From assembly GCA_949316235.1 (NCBI GenBank), contig OX438741.1, positions 16,927,124 to 16,991,123 of the forward strand: a stretch of 64,000 nucleotides of DNA, in the 5' to 3' direction. Shown here piece after piece: positions 9,950-20,835 of the stretch. The translations under genes were made by a program, and so were the position numbers. This stretch comes from Oegoconia quadripuncta. Lineage: Eukaryota; Arthropoda; Insecta; Lepidoptera; Autostichidae. Below the pieces are notes generated by a model. That model worked only from the letters and a program-made list of their open reading frames with translations, had not been told where the DNA came from and did no database searches. Position 1 is the stretch's first letter. Every line of letters starts with the position of its first letter.

Positions 9950-10290
9950 AGAAGCATTCGAGATCTGGATGTTGGAAATGAATGGGGGGAATAAGCTGAA
10001 CAGAGAAGAGACTAAATGAAGAGGTGTTAATTATGGTAAAGGAAAAGAGATGCCTGTTAGCCACAGTTGAGAACCGAAGAGAAAAGATGATAGGTCATTT
10101 GATACGACACGATATTTTTTTGAAGAACATAATTGAGGGAAAGATTGAAGGAAAGAGAGGAAGGGGAGAACTAAGCGCAATTACTTTGACCAAGTGAAAG
10201 AAAAAGTGAATGTCATGTCGTACCAAGAGATTAAATCGAGGGCGAAAAGCAGAGAGACGTGGTAATTACTACATCAACAAGAACATAGCT
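9950..10290 (+). mobile_element. LINE C-terminal fragment (KIEGKRGRG family)
   Basis: The plus strand reads as a frameshifted endonuclease/reverse transcriptase C-terminus: NREKM-I-GHLIRHD, then IIEGKIEGKRGRG, FDQVKEKVNVMSYQEIK and RETW. Further copies are at 5858-6045 (minus) and 23108-23285 (plus). This is the longest of the three and includes the upstream LEAFE..W region. Confidence 0.7.
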
Positions 10291-10299
10291 TTAAAATAA

Positions 10300-10615
10300 G
10301 AATGAATAATGACATTGAAACTCACACTATTGGCCTAATAAGCAAGCTCAAGGTCATGGAACGACCTATGGAAAGGGCAATACTAGGCGTTTTACTATCG
10401 GATCGGGAATGAAGACATCCGTAGAAAAGCGAGTCACTGATATAGCCCAGCGGATTAGTGTGATTAAGAAACAGTGGGCAAGGCACATAGTTCCAGAACT
10501 GATAGCCCGTACGCACCGGCGTGGGTAGGACGTCCACTCAGAAGGTATATGGACTGGACTACCTAATAAAGGTCGCGGGTAGTCGCTCGATGCGAACCAC
10601 CCGTCGCTCTGGAAA
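10300..10615 (+). mobile_element. RTE-like LINE C-terminal fragment
   Basis: Equivalent to the copy at 7380-7805, with words matching LKVMERPMERAILGV, VTDIAQRIS-IKKQWARH and KVAGSR-MRTTRRSG in shifting frames. It is directly abutted by a SINE-A tail at 10620, so a SINE may have landed in or next to it. Confidence 0.7.
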
Positions 10616-10619
10616 CTTA

Positions 10620-10956
10620 ATTTTTTTTTTTTTTATCCACAACGGGTTAGCACTTGACCTCAATCACACCTGATGTTAAGTGAAGATGAGGCCGAAGGTG
10701 GTAGCATACTGACCCGGAAACCCCATCTTATTTGGGGGACTGGCTATCTTATCTCTGAGAACCGGAACACAACAATGCTATTAACATTGCTGTTTGGCGG
10801 CAGATTTAGATAAGATGGTGGTAGCTAGCCAGGCGGACATTTAATATGCCCTACCACCAACCAAACCGAGTACTAAATATGTACCCCGCTGGGGATCGAA
10901 CCCGCGACCTCCGAAACGTACACCCAATGTTGTTTACATTGAGCCACGGAGGCGGT
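10620..10956 (-). mobile_element. SINE-A, full length
   Basis: A nearly full copy. On the minus strand it starts CCGCCTCCGTGGCTCAATGT (A-box-like) with the B-box-like GGGTTCGATCC after about 50 bp, then the family body and an A-run tail (T-run at 10620). The tRNA-like head and A-tail define it as a tRNA-derived SINE of about 335 bp. Confidence 0.9.
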
Positions 10957-11099
10957 TATTGTTCAGTAGTAGACATATTTTGTAAAACACTTGACTTGAT
11001 TATTCAGAGTGACTATATTTTAAGTACTCGAAACTCCGAGGAAGAAGAAGAAAAAATCTTTATCTCTATATCTCTTTTATACATCATAATAGAATGGAA

Positions 11100-11409
11100 T
11101 GGAATATAAATTGTATCACCTAAATCAGCCATATACAAGCATGCAAAATTATAATTAGCCTGTCCTTCATTAAACAATAAAAATACAAATTAAATTACAC
11201 AATTAGCATGTCCTTCGTTATATGATCAATAAAAATACCATGTCAGTCAACCTTGATTAAATTAATTTTCTAGTTAATTAATTCACAATTTAGAGAAATA
11301 ACGTCTTCTGCAATTAATTTATAATTATTGATTTAATTCATCGTCAAGGAAATTATATTTCATTTTTATTACATATCATTATTATTGAAGTTATGTTTAA
11401 AACATTCAT
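11100..11409. other. AT-rich, nothing recognised
   Basis: Very AT-rich sequence with direct words such as AATTAGCCTGTCCTTC recurring at about 11153 and 11202. No gene is seen. Confidence 0.35.
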
Positions 11410-11600
11410 ATCATCAATTGAGTAAAATACATTGTTCAATAAGAATTTAAATAGTTTTGAACTTCTTAATTGGTAATTCTCTTATGGACAGTGGCAATTT
11501 ATTATACACTGACTTGCACATAGAATAACAATTCTTTTGAAATCGCGCACTACCTGGAATTCCCTCAAACACTATCCTATTAAAGAAGATCCCATTAATG
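11410..11600 (-). mobile_element. LINE C-terminal fragment
   Basis: The reverse strand gives a SVYNKLPLSIRELPIKKFK-like stretch, the common insect LINE C-terminal signature (YN-LP-S-R---FK). It is degraded, with no reverse transcriptase core. Confidence 0.5.
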
Positions 11601-12737
11601 AAAATGTTAAAGAAAATAAAAGAAATATACAGATAAACAATTTAAACAGATGTACATGCATAGGCGGTTATTACTTATAGCTTGTACTTTGTGAGTTTCC
11701 ACTCGGGTACTTTCATGTCCCACCGGCCATCTTTTCTCGGAACTATGTGCCCAGACCAGCGCTTTCAGCTTATTAATCCTCTGGGTAAATTCTTTGACTT
11801 TCGTCCGTCTACGGATTTCTTCATTACTGAATAGATGAATCGCGCCCTCAATAGCAATTATTATAAATTCAGATCAAATATCAAAATCACATCTCCCGAC
11901 TGCACCGCGTAAACGGAGGGCCATGTGTTTCGTGTTCGGTGCGCGAGCGCCGCAATTCGGTCGCAATCACCATTACCTACCTGCGTAGATATTTTTATAC
12001 GCGCTATTTCTAAAACATTAACGCTTATGCCCGGTTATTTGATGGCGCACGTTTTAAGCTTTATTGCATTTCTCTTGTATCAATAGCCTTTTCCTGTATA
12101 GTGTATTTTTGGCGTTATTAAAATTTGTTTTACGGGTTGTTTGTGGTTGTACTGATTTTTGTAATTGATGTAGGTAGGTATTCTTTATTCTCTTGCTCAT
12201 TTCCTAATAATTGGTGTCGGTACATGATATCTCTTTCGTTCATCTTTCCTAGCCGTGACTTCAGTGTTCATTCCTATCTTCACTATCTTTTCTTTGAAAA
12301 CCTGTGTTACAATCAATTTTTTTTTGATCCGCGCCGACAGACTAACTCTAATACTAGCAACGGTACCGACGACACCACTATAACTGTCTCGCCTGCATCG
12401 CTGTACCCAAATAAAAGAAGTGAAAGTGTAGTACTCTAGAAGACACGAATCTAAATTTACTGTTAGGTAAATTAATTAGAAGATTCTAGAAGAGAAGAAA
12501 TTAAGGTAGAAGAACTGGAGGTGCACCATGATGTGATGTGATGTGATATGAAGGAAGATTTCTGGCCGTATGGCGTGGTATTCCGGCAGTTTTAAGATCG
12601 AGTTCAAGATACCGTAGCCAGCGTTTAAGGATTTTATTTATTTTTGGACCAGATTAATAATTTGATCGTCCTCTACTTATTTAGAAGTCTTCACTTATAT
12701 TTAATTCTATTGATGCCTATCAATACGATACTTATCC
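11601..12737. other. Long stretch without recognised genes
   Basis: An open frame at 12125-12439 shows no domain. CpG words cluster at about 11900-11960. No repeat could be assigned with confidence. Confidence 0.35.
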
Positions 12738-12900
12738 GTTGACGACCGAATAGCCTAATGTGTAGAGACGCTGCTCTCGACACCAACTGTTAGCGGTTCA
12801 AATCCCGCTATATAAGGAAAACATGTGGTTATGCATTGAAGGGACTACTCACCGTCTGTAAATCTCACTGATGGGCGAGAGTTCACCTTTAATTCTTAGT
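12738..12900 (+). mobile_element. Degraded tRNA-derived SINE head
   Basis: GACGACCGAATAGCCTAATG resembles the SINE-C head (GACGACCGATTGGTGTAGTG), and GCGGTTCAAATCCCGC is a B-box-like word at about 12793. The body beyond is too diverged to assign. Confidence 0.45.
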
Positions 12901-12914
12901 GGTCATCTCAACTA

Positions 12915-13050
12915 AGAGTTACTCGATGTGAGCCAGCCTTCGAAACCAACGACTGCAGGTTCGAATCTCGCGCTGCGGGGCAGGTGGAGATCATTTGTAT
13001 TTGTGTTCGTGTTCGTGTTCGTGTTTGTGTTTGTATTTGTATTTGTGGTA
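12915..13050 (+). mobile_element. Second tRNA-like SINE head with hexamer repeat tail
   Basis: CGAAACCAACGACTGCAGGT followed by TTCGAATCTCGC is the B-box region of the SINE-C type. It runs into a short array of GTGTTC/GTGTTT/GTATTT hexamers at about 12996-13049. Confidence 0.45.
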
Positions 13051-13407
13051 TGGCCTTACAATGCTTATGCCTGACGAACTAAATTCAGTAATCCGTCAGA
13101 TTTTCTATGGTCACCTCATCTAGAACCGTCACCATTTCTGAGGCTACTAGAGTTAGCCACTCTTATTACTGTCACTTGCGATATCTTCTGCTATTACCCT
13201 GCCGGCTGCATCTAGGCGCTCCTGCCCTTGAGTATTGACCTCATTCACAGGAGAAGGATGTGGGAAACTTGCTGTATTACTTATTTAGTCTGGGATTCAG
13301 AATAGCAACAGAATCGCACAGGGTACCTTCTGCCTTCAGTAGGCGTCATGTCGAGCTATCAGTCCTGGCTTTCAGGTGCCCCATTGTCTAGAAAACAGAT
13401 AATTTAA
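13051..13407. other. Intergenic, nothing recognised
   Basis: No supported feature. Confidence 0.35.
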
Positions 13408-13744
13408 CCGCTTCCGTGGCTCAATGTAAACAACATTGGGTTTACGTTTCGGAGGTCGCGGGTTCGATCCTCAGCGGGGTACATATTTTAGTACTCGGTT
13501 TGGTTGGTGGTAGGGCATATGTCCGCCTGGCCTAGCTACCACCATCCTAAATCTGGCGCCAAACAACAATGTTAATTGCATTGTTGTGTTCCGGTTGTCA
13601 GAGATAAGATAGCCAGTCCCCCAGCCAGTCAGTCAGAGATAAGATGGGGTTTCCGGGTCAGTACGCTACCACCTTCGGCCTCATATTCAGTCAACATCAG
13701 GTGTGATTGCTATCAAGTGCTAACCCGCTGTGGATAAAAAAAGA
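13408..13744 (+). mobile_element. SINE-A, full length, with internal duplication
   Basis: It runs from CCGCTTCCGTGGCTCAATGT to the A-run. The internal B-box word is GGGTTCGATCC. The body contains a small duplication where CCAGTC and CAGAGATAAGATGG are repeated near 13610-13645 in place of the usual CCCCCAAATGTGTTGGGG segment. Confidence 0.88.
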
Positions 13745-14254
13745 GTACCTCTTCGATTCTCTGCTAAAAACAACCCAACAGATTTATCAGTTTATCTCCA
13801 GACATGCCAGTAGATTACTAACTACAGTTCAAAGTTAACAATAGATCATTCTATTTTGAGTATATTATTAATTGGCATTACTGAGCATGTATCATGTGCG
13901 GTCAGGTCTAAACAGAGCTTACCGATTTGTTGGCAAACGTCATTGCTTCGAAGGATTTCTTGGAAACAAGGAGCTAAAACGTGGAATGTAGCCGATAGCT
14001 ACTGGACTATTATACATAAATATTATACATAAATATACATACCTGTATATAGAGTTTATATAGTATTTGCCTGTATACATACTTACCTGAAATTCTAGTT
14101 ATAAAAACTGTTTATTTTTTTTTTCTACTACTGTAAATGTTTTTGGTTTCTCTGTAAACATTATGATGCTACTTTGGGGACAATGGTGCTGGTTGTACAA
14201 TTAGTAAAATTATTGTTATTCCTTAAAATTAAGCTACTGTACAATTGTTTATTG
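13745..14254. other. Unassigned, possibly LINE 3' UTR
   Basis: No frame is supported. It ends in an A-rich run at about 14255-14312 (AAAAAATAAAAAAA words), which suggests a retroelement 3' end on the plus strand. Confidence 0.3.
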
Positions 14255-14734
14255 TCCTAAATAAATAAAAAAAAAATAAAAAAAATAATAAAAAAAAAAT
14301 AAAAAAAACTTTCATTCGCGGCGCTTGTTAAAATTAAATGTAGATCGTGCAAAAGCCTTGTAGTTGTAGAACGAATTTCAATCATTCATTGCAGTCAAGT
14401 TGTAGCTTGAGTATAAATCGAGGTATCAAACATGGACCCTAATGTTATATTATATTTGTATAATAACAGCAACTTTTTTTTTATTAAAAATTGGTTTCGC
14501 GTTTGACTACAATCTCACTACAGGGGGTCACCTGCCTCAAGGGAAGCCAGCCGCTGTCAAGCTGGTTTAATTTGACAGTCATTCAAATGTTGTCCCTTCG
14601 AGGACCGATTATTCACGCGAGTCGGAACTTAATAAATGCATGATTATATTTTACAATAAAAATTTTTGGCTTAGGGCAACTCAGAAATTATTTTTTGGGC
14701 GTAGCAATATCTAAAGGTAAAGAATTATATTATT

Positions 14735-14945
14735 ATTAGACTAGCTTTCCGCCCGCGACTTCGTGGAAGATTTTATCAAATTCGGTTCAGCAAAAAAATT
14801 TGCCTTTATGTTAATCCAGGTCGTAATCTGTCCACCCCACAAATTTCATCCAAATCCGTCCATCCGCATAGGCGTGAAGAGGTAACAAATTTATATACAG
14901 ACATACACACAAACTTTCGCATTTATAATAATATTAGCAATTAGT
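14735..14945 (+). repeat. Interspersed repeat with CCGCCCGCGACTTCGT head
   Basis: It opens with CTAGCTTTCCGCCCGCGACT and ends with ACTTTCGCATTTATAATAAT. The same ends and the internal TTTCATCCAAATCCGTCCAT are seen at 38053-38281 and, partly, 38780-38886. It is a widespread non-coding insect repeat of uncertain class. Confidence 0.6.
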
Positions 14946-15401
14946 TAGCTTAAAGAATCTCATTACTCAGAAGCCAGCGAGAAGCCATCTTTAAAACGAG
15001 ACCGCCAGGGCCCTATTATAATGCATTTTCGTGAATGACATTCCAAATTTGAAATATTCCGATATCGCAATTCGGGAGGAAATCAAATAAATCATCTATG
15101 GTGACAATTAATTAGGCGCATAAGCTTCACGTACACATGCTCCCATACATACATACCGTCACGACCTTTATCCCAAATGGGGTTTTAAAAGTTTAATGCT
15201 TGACCAACATCCATACACGGTTTTCTTTTCGAAGTATACAAATATACAGAAATCCAACGTGACAGGGCTGCATCTATAGCCGTTTATACGTTCTAGTTTA
15301 TAGATGTTTTTTGGTGGGAAGTCCCTTAGTTCACTTTTACCTTAGAACAGACGGGTTGGTTCTATTCTTTTTATTTTTTAGTGTGATGTTCATTTCATGT
15401 G
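14946..15401. other. Intergenic, nothing recognised
   Basis: No supported feature. Confidence 0.35.
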
Positions 15402-15457
15402 AAGAATTTCATAAAGTACTCATTTATAATAATAAATGAGTACTTTATGAAATTCTT
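15402..15457. repeat. Perfect 26-bp inverted repeat, 4-base loop
   Basis: The arms 15402-15427 and 15432-15457 are exact reverse complements (AAGAATTTCATAAAGTAC...) around AATA. The DNA could extrude as a cruciform and a transcript would form a long hairpin. Confidence 0.9.
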
Positions 15458-15638
15458 AAAGGAGATTAGTGGGGTAGAGAAATTCATGGAAAGTGGAGAT
15501 CTTGAGAAAAGCTATTCGTCCTTACTCAATGTATGGTTGGATGATACCATGAATTACCGGTACAGCATGGTCTTTGACAAACGGACGGACGGCGCAGACT
15601 TCACAACATAGTTCAATTTCTTAAATTGACAGATGTTT

Positions 15639-15893
15639 CAACAAATGCCAGATTCTACAAATGCCCGATTGCACAAATGACAGATTCCACAAATGTCAGA
15701 TTGCACAAACGAGAGGTCCCACAAGTGTTGATTGCACAAATGACAGATTATACAAATGTCAGGTTGAACAAATGACAAATGCAACAAATGACAGATTCAC
15801 AAAATGTCAGGTTGAACAAATGACAGATTCTACAAATGTCAGATTGCACAAAATGACAGATTCTACAAAAGTCAGATTTCAGAAATTACAGTG
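15639..15893 (+). repeat. 16-bp minisatellite with alternating monomers
   Basis: About 15 units of ACAAATGACAGATTCC alternate with ACAAATGTCAGATTGC, so the array has a 32-bp dimer pattern in places. Units vary by substitutions and 1-bp indels. Confidence 0.85.
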
Positions 15894-16479
15894 TCTATAG
15901 ATATATCAGATTTCACATGAGTTCGATTTCCAGACTTTGGATTGGTGAGGGGAAGATACTAAAATGTTCGTAGACTTCATAACACCAGCACTCTTTTGAT
16001 ACGGAACCCATACTCTTTCCATTTGCACCGACCTTTGATCTACTACCCTCCACGAATAGTGCAGTACTAACGTGTTAACCTGTTGAATTAATTGTCGATT
16101 AGTCTTCATTATCTCGACTTAGCTCGGATCCTCTGTAATCGTTACAAATAGTGTTGTACCGATGACAGGGCTTAACGAGCTATTGCTAAATTAACTATGG
16201 CTTGTATTCGCAATTGGATTTCCAAAGCAGGTGCTGGGAGACAGGTGGAATATGTTATTGTCTCGGCCGATAGGATTAGTATCGCTTCGTTTCTCTGTAC
16301 ATTCTTTTGTTCTGAGTATTTCGAGGAGTCGTGTTTTTTTCTTTTTTTTTGCATGTGTGCTGACAGATAGCCAAGAACAGGTAGTCTATTAATTTGTATT
16401 AGTTTGTTCGAGAATACATACACTTTATATTATTTACTTTATATATTATTATATTATTTATTATACTTTATATTATAAA

Positions 16480-16603
16480 TGAAAACATCCGTAACTCGGG
16501 TACACATATCTGTATTCATCATTCAAACATATACCCCTAGCGGGATTCGAACCCGCGACCTTTTGGTATAGTGGTCAGAGTTTCTAACCACTACACGAAA
16601 CAT
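16480..16603 (-). mobile_element. SINE-B, truncated
   Basis: On the plus strand, GGGATTCGAACCCGCGACCT (inverted B box) is followed by GTATAGTGGTCAGAGTTTCT and ACCACTACAC (inverted A-box region). The body ATGAAAACATCCGTAACTCG lies left of it. The 3' end is lost in an AT repeat at 16420-16480. Confidence 0.8.
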
Positions 16604-17129
16604 TATAATCACTGTTACACATTGGCGCCGACTTTATAAGAAGAGTAAAAAAATTGTAAATCATCCAAATATTTAGTAGTTATATAAAGGTATATTATTT
16701 ATTTATTAAAAAATCAAACGCATTTGTCAATGGATAATAATAATTTTTTTGAAGAGGTTAGATATTTATTAATATTAGTTTTAAATATGCCAATTATGAG
16801 TTTTATAAAATAACATTTAGCAATTAACAATTTCTGTTTAACACTGCTACCTTATTTCGCTAAATTGGTCACCGCAAATTATAACAAAATACAATTCCCC
16901 AAACGTAACATAATAAATATCTCCAGTAGACCCAAGTTAAAAATAATTAACAATAATAACAATGAAAGCATGAGGTACAATAGCACGCGTTGGCTTTAAT
17001 GTCAGCCGTGGGTGCCACGTTACAGGCAATACAGCCATATTACAGAGTATTACGGGCAACTGTTCGTAATAGCGTTGTGCGTAAAGGTGTCAGTGCCTCG
17101 TTTACATAAGTAACTGTGTAGTTTCCTCA
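16604..17129. other. Intergenic, nothing recognised
   Basis: AT-rich, no supported feature. Confidence 0.35.
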
Positions 17130-17352
17130 TACATACACCCCCCGGGCCCTGTCGCGCGGGGGGATGGACAGGACAGGACGGGGGGGGGGGGGGGACCTGG
17201 AGCCGCTTTTGCGTTCACAGGTCCTTCCTACAGCCGAGGAAGGTCTCCGCGGGGTTTTAGTCGTATCCCTCTTCCGGTATGGAGGGGAGTCCAACATAAC
17301 CGTCTCGCCGTCCGCCAGGCAAACGGTACGCGGAACGCATTTCCCCGCATAA
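17130..17352 (-). mobile_element. LINE 5'-region repeat (LADGETVMLDS family)
   Basis: The minus strand reads CLADGETVMLDSPPYRKR followed by a TKTPRRPSSAVGRTCE-like stretch, with a 15-base G-run at 17180-17194 on the plus strand. A related plus-strand copy at 46218-46440 reads LGDGETVMWDS. Sharing at both DNA and peptide level marks a dispersed element, possibly a retrotransposon ORF1 or 5' region. Confidence 0.5.
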
Positions 17353-17484
17353 AAAAAAAGTAGAGATGTAGTCATAAATCCACCGACAAACAGAGTTACT
17401 TTCGCATTAATAACATTAAAGAACAAACTGAAATTGCATTTACTTTACAGTTTAAGATAGATGAATCGGATCGCCTACGAACGA

Positions 17485-17595
17485 ACAAACTAGGCAAACG
17501 AAGGTCACCGACATAGCCAAGCGGTCACCCTGAAATTCTATGGAGTAAGCCAATGTTCGGCAGTGGACGTCTTGTGGCTGATGTGATGATTAGTA
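17485..17595 (+). mobile_element. RTE-like LINE 3' tail
   Basis: GTCACCGACATAGCCAAGCG, then CGGCAGTGGACGTCTTGTGG and CTGATGTGATGATT, is the end of an RTE element as at 7380-7805, with the coding part mostly deleted. Confidence 0.6.
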
Positions 17596-17760
17596 CCTAC
17601 ATACCGATCCTTTTGTCAGCCACATCCTCAACCAACTAAATAAAAATCCTATTAAGTTACACGCTTGTACATAAAAATTACCAATAATTGTTGTAAAATA
17701 AGGACGGATAGTTGTAACAATACATGGAAGGGGAGGAAAGGCTGCGTCACCTACAGGTTG

Positions 17761-17805
17761 ACTCAGATACTCACCGGGCACGGGTGCTTCGGTGAGTATC
17801 TGAGT
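17761..17805. repeat. 16-bp inverted repeat hairpin
   Basis: ACTCAGATACTCACCG and CGGTGAGTATCTGAGT are perfect reverse complements around 13 bases. They sit inside a copy of an R1-like LINE end related to 19860-20060. Confidence 0.85.
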
Positions 17806-18339
17806 TGAATCGGACGGGAGGACGTGTTACGGTGCCACCTCTGCGCGTCCGACCAGGATTCCGCTCAGCCACAGATTACCCCCAATAGATTCCGCATGAT
17901 GGACAATTTGTACTTGCATGAAGTGACCATTTTAGGCGGTAGGTGCCGGTTGCGGGAGACGAAACAAATGCGACGTGATTGGCTATGTCAAGGTTACACT
18001 ACTCCGTAGTGATGTGACTGTGTAATAAAAAATGACGATATTTTTTTACACGATTAAGTATATTATAAAAGGATAGGGTCGATTTGGGGTCGAATTCACA
18101 CTGAGCGCTATTTCGTGCGTCAATGTTTTAAAATTATAGTATCTATTCACATAGGCGTAGAGTCTAAAAGATCGAGTGTCACAGAGGACGGTGCGAAATG
18201 AGACCGAGCGTCGACTCGCAAATTCGTGCATTCGTGCGAATCCATTCTTTGGGATAATTCAGGGAGACGCGGGGCAAATAAAACAAATGCTATACTATGA
18301 GAGGGTTCATATCGCACGTAGCGAGCGACCAGCTCATGA
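17806..18339. other. Unassigned, partly LINE-like
   Basis: The 17820-17910 part shares the TTACCCCCAATAGAT word, inverted, with 19855-19875. Nothing else was recognised. Confidence 0.35.
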
Positions 18340-18660
18340 ACGCTCACATATAATAGCATTAGGTTTAATTTGACTGGGCGACGCGTGGCTCCACGCGTTG
18401 TGCATTGCCCCGTTTCCCTGAACGAGCCTTAAGGCCACAAACTGGACAACCGACAGCAGGTAGGGAAGCGATAGTGGCGGCGATGACGAGGAAGTCGGCG
18501 CCCGCGATTTGATCGAATGCATTTTATATGTAACTATTCTCGATGGTAGCGATGACAGTTGCGCGATCTACCCACTCGTCGAGAACAATAAACCTAGCAT
18601 TAGACCGCCACCGCCGCCGTTTGCTGTCAGTTGTCGTTCAGTTTGTGGCCATATAATTAA
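18340..18660. promoter_or_regulatory. CpG-richer, promoter-like patch
   Basis: CGACGCG, CCACGCGTT, GCGGCGATGACG and CCGCCACCGCCGCCG words cluster in an otherwise AT-rich region. There is a perfect palindromic ACGCGTGG/CCACGCGT. A promoter is only a guess; no linked exon was recognised. Confidence 0.2.
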
Positions 18661-18680
18661 TTAAACATTTTGATGGGGGG

Positions 18681-18854
18681 ACGCCAGCGACTTGATCTTT
18701 GAGGTCACTTTTCGTGTTCATGTATTAATCGTACGATTTTATTTTCACCACGTTCGATTAAGTACGTGAACACCCAAAACAAAATTGGCGTAAAAAAATC
18801 ATACAATTAATACATGAACACGAAAAGTGACCTCAAAGATCAAATCGCTGGCGT
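18681..18854. mobile_element. Foldback element with 60-bp arms
   Basis: The left arm starts ACGCCAGCGACTTGATCTTT and the right arm ends AAAGATCAAATCGCTGGCGT. The arms (about 18681-18740 and 18795-18854) match except for a few bases, around a 54-bp core. No clear target duplication and no coding frame are seen, so it is a MITE or foldback sequence. Confidence 0.8.
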
Positions 18855-18960
18855 GTCGAGGTCTATTAACGGAGACAATTCTGGGAACAGCATCATGTTG
18901 CTGACACAATTGACAATGCAATAACATTGTCATCGCTTTCTATTATTACATTCTATTCTA

Positions 18961-19216
18961 CAGCCTGTTTCCTAGGTCCCCCTAATGCCGAAAGGGGATG
19001 ATTCTACCCATCATATGAACAACTTTTACTATGGGACCAACTTCGAATTCGCGAAAAAAAATCTGCTGTTCCATAGAAAAAGTTCATACCTACTCGACAA
19101 AAATGTATGCAACAGCTAATTTTTTTTTCGCGAATTCGATGGTCCCATAGTAAAAGTTATTCATATTGATGGGTAGAATCATCCCCTTTCGGCATTAGGG
19201 GATATGAAACAGGCTG
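18961..19216. mobile_element. MITE, Tc1/mariner type
   Basis: The terminal CAGCCTGTTTC and GAAACAGGCTG are exact inverted repeats flanked by TA (18959-18960 and 19217-19218). The inverted similarity continues inward for about 80 bp (CCCCTAATGCCGAAAGGGGA, ATGATTCTACCCAT, ACTTTTACTATGGGACCA). It is 256 bp long and non-coding. The TA duplication points to mobilisation by a Tc1/mariner-like transposase. Confidence 0.85.
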
Positions 19217-19218
19217 TA

Positions 19219-19859
19219 TATGTACCTATATACCAAGTTCTAACTCAATCGAATACCAGGAAATGTATCAAATGTAACTTGTATGATTTTATATAACACA
19301 GACAGACACCACCGGGATAGGTGAATGAAACTAAATAAAAGCTTGAAATACTTTCGATCGACCACTTTCATCCTAGCCTTAATTTATTTTACAAGTAGAA
19401 TATCGATAGCGATCAGACCCATCCGACTTACTACACTAGCGTTACACGCGCCAATGACAAAAAGAGATGAACATAGTAATTATAGTAATGAGAGAAAGGG
19501 ATCATTCAAGAAAGACATCAACGCGAGCTAAAATTTTTCATCTGCAACCGTTTTATGTCCATTATAACTCGATCTCCACGAAATATAAAATAAATAATAA
19601 TTTTACTTACCGATGGAAAGTAATGTTATCCTTCTTGAAGCTGGACGTCCTCGAGTTCTTTCCACACCATTTTACGACACAGGTTGACATTTTTCAGTAA
19701 TTCAAAGCTCAAAAAATACGTAAGAAAGTTATTTAAAATTACGTGCACACAGATCCCATACTTGGTCGTTACTGAAGTGGCTTAATCAAGTAATTATTTA
19801 CATCAGTGCAAAATCATAGATGAGTGGCGCGCGCCGTAGGCCCTGTATGCGGTATCTAT
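19219..19859. other. Intergenic, nothing recognised
   Basis: No supported feature. Confidence 0.35.
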
Positions 19860-20060
19860 TGGGGGTAATCTGTGCGCTCAGCACACGCTGGAGGCCTGCC
19901 CGGCGGGGCAGTCTAAGCGCCGAGACCTGGTCGACCGGATCGGACGAGATCCGTCCCCGCCAGCTTTAGTCGCTGGCGAGCGATAGGGGGTTGGAGGGCA
20001 GCGGCCTACAAAAATTGTTATAAAAACAGGACGGATAGTTGTATTGTTATTCCAAGACGC
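19860..20060 (+). mobile_element. R1-like LINE C-terminal fragment
   Basis: The plus strand reads AQHTLEACPA followed by SKRRDLVDRIGRDPSPPALV, which is the H-T-LE-CPAW...R--L---IG-D---P--V pattern at the C-terminus of R1-clade reverse transcriptases. The frame is interrupted by one-base changes, and only about 45 codons are left. The R1-clade assignment rests on this motif alone. Confidence 0.55.
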
Positions 20061-20198
20061 TAGTATTTTTGCCCTACATCTATAATTTCGACACATATCA
20101 AGACACATGCATACACAAAAATCCTCTATTGTGACTCGTTTATATAACTGAGTCACAATAACTATTAAATATCCTGTCTTGCCCTATACTCTATACAA

Positions 20199-20527
20199 CC
20201 GCCTCCATGGCTCAATGTAAATAACAATGGATTTACGATTCGGAGGTCGCGGGTTCGATCCCCAGCGGGGTACACGTTTAAGTACTCGGTTTGGTTGGTG
20301 GTAGGGCATTTTAAAATGTCCGCCAGGCTAGCTACCACCATCTTATCTAAATCTGCCGCCAAGCAGCAATGTTAATAACATCGTTGTGTTCCGGTTGTCA
20401 GAGATAAGATAGTCAGTCCCCCAAATGTGTTGAGGTTTCCGGGTCCGTACGCTTCCACCTTCGACCTCATCTTCACTTAACATCAGGTGTGATTGCGGTC
20501 ACGTACGAACCCATCGTGCATAAAAAA
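20199..20527 (+). mobile_element. SINE-A, full length
   Basis: Head CCGCCTCCATGGCTCAATGT, B box GGGTTCGATCC, full body, and tail ending GTGCATAAAAAAG. Confidence 0.9.
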
Positions 20528-20589
20528 GAATACTGAACCTGCAGCCTGAGATTTTAATCATCACGTAATCAATAATACATTATAATACA

Positions 20590-20835
20590 AATACACTTTA
20601 TTGCACAAGAGGGAAAAATTCATTTTACAAAACAATAATCGACTAAGTGAGACTAAGAGAGTATGAATTTTTAAAAGAGCAACCCTTCTTGTTTCTTGCT
20701 TGTTCTTCTAAGGGGAAATTGCATTTTGAACAAGCAAGAACCTATAAAATGTAAAATTGACTATTTTAAGTGTACTCTGTGTACCTACAAAATAAAGCAT
20801 TTTTGACTTCGAATTTGACTTTGACAAGTTCACCA
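20590..20835 (+). mobile_element. LINE 3' tail (AAAAGAGCAACCCTT family)
   Basis: AAAAGAGCAACCCTTCTTGT plus TTCTTGCTTGTTCTTCT, ending with an AATAAAGCATTTTTGA-type polyadenylation region, is the 3' UTR of the jockey/CR1-like LINE. The same words are at 24180-24345 and 36690-36835. Confidence 0.65.

Noticed and set aside
10860..10956. tRNA gene on the minus strand
   Set aside because: This is the tRNA-like head of SINE-A, shared by about six copies in the window.
12125..12439. 104-codon plus-strand frame
   Set aside because: Phenylalanine- and tyrosine-rich translation of AT-rich DNA, with no domain or splice support.
15399..15611. 70-codon plus-strand frame
   Set aside because: It starts inside the perfect hairpin; no recognisable domain.
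19878..20156. 92-codon minus-strand frame
   Set aside because: Overlaps an R1-like LINE fragment on the plus strand. The peptide has no domain.
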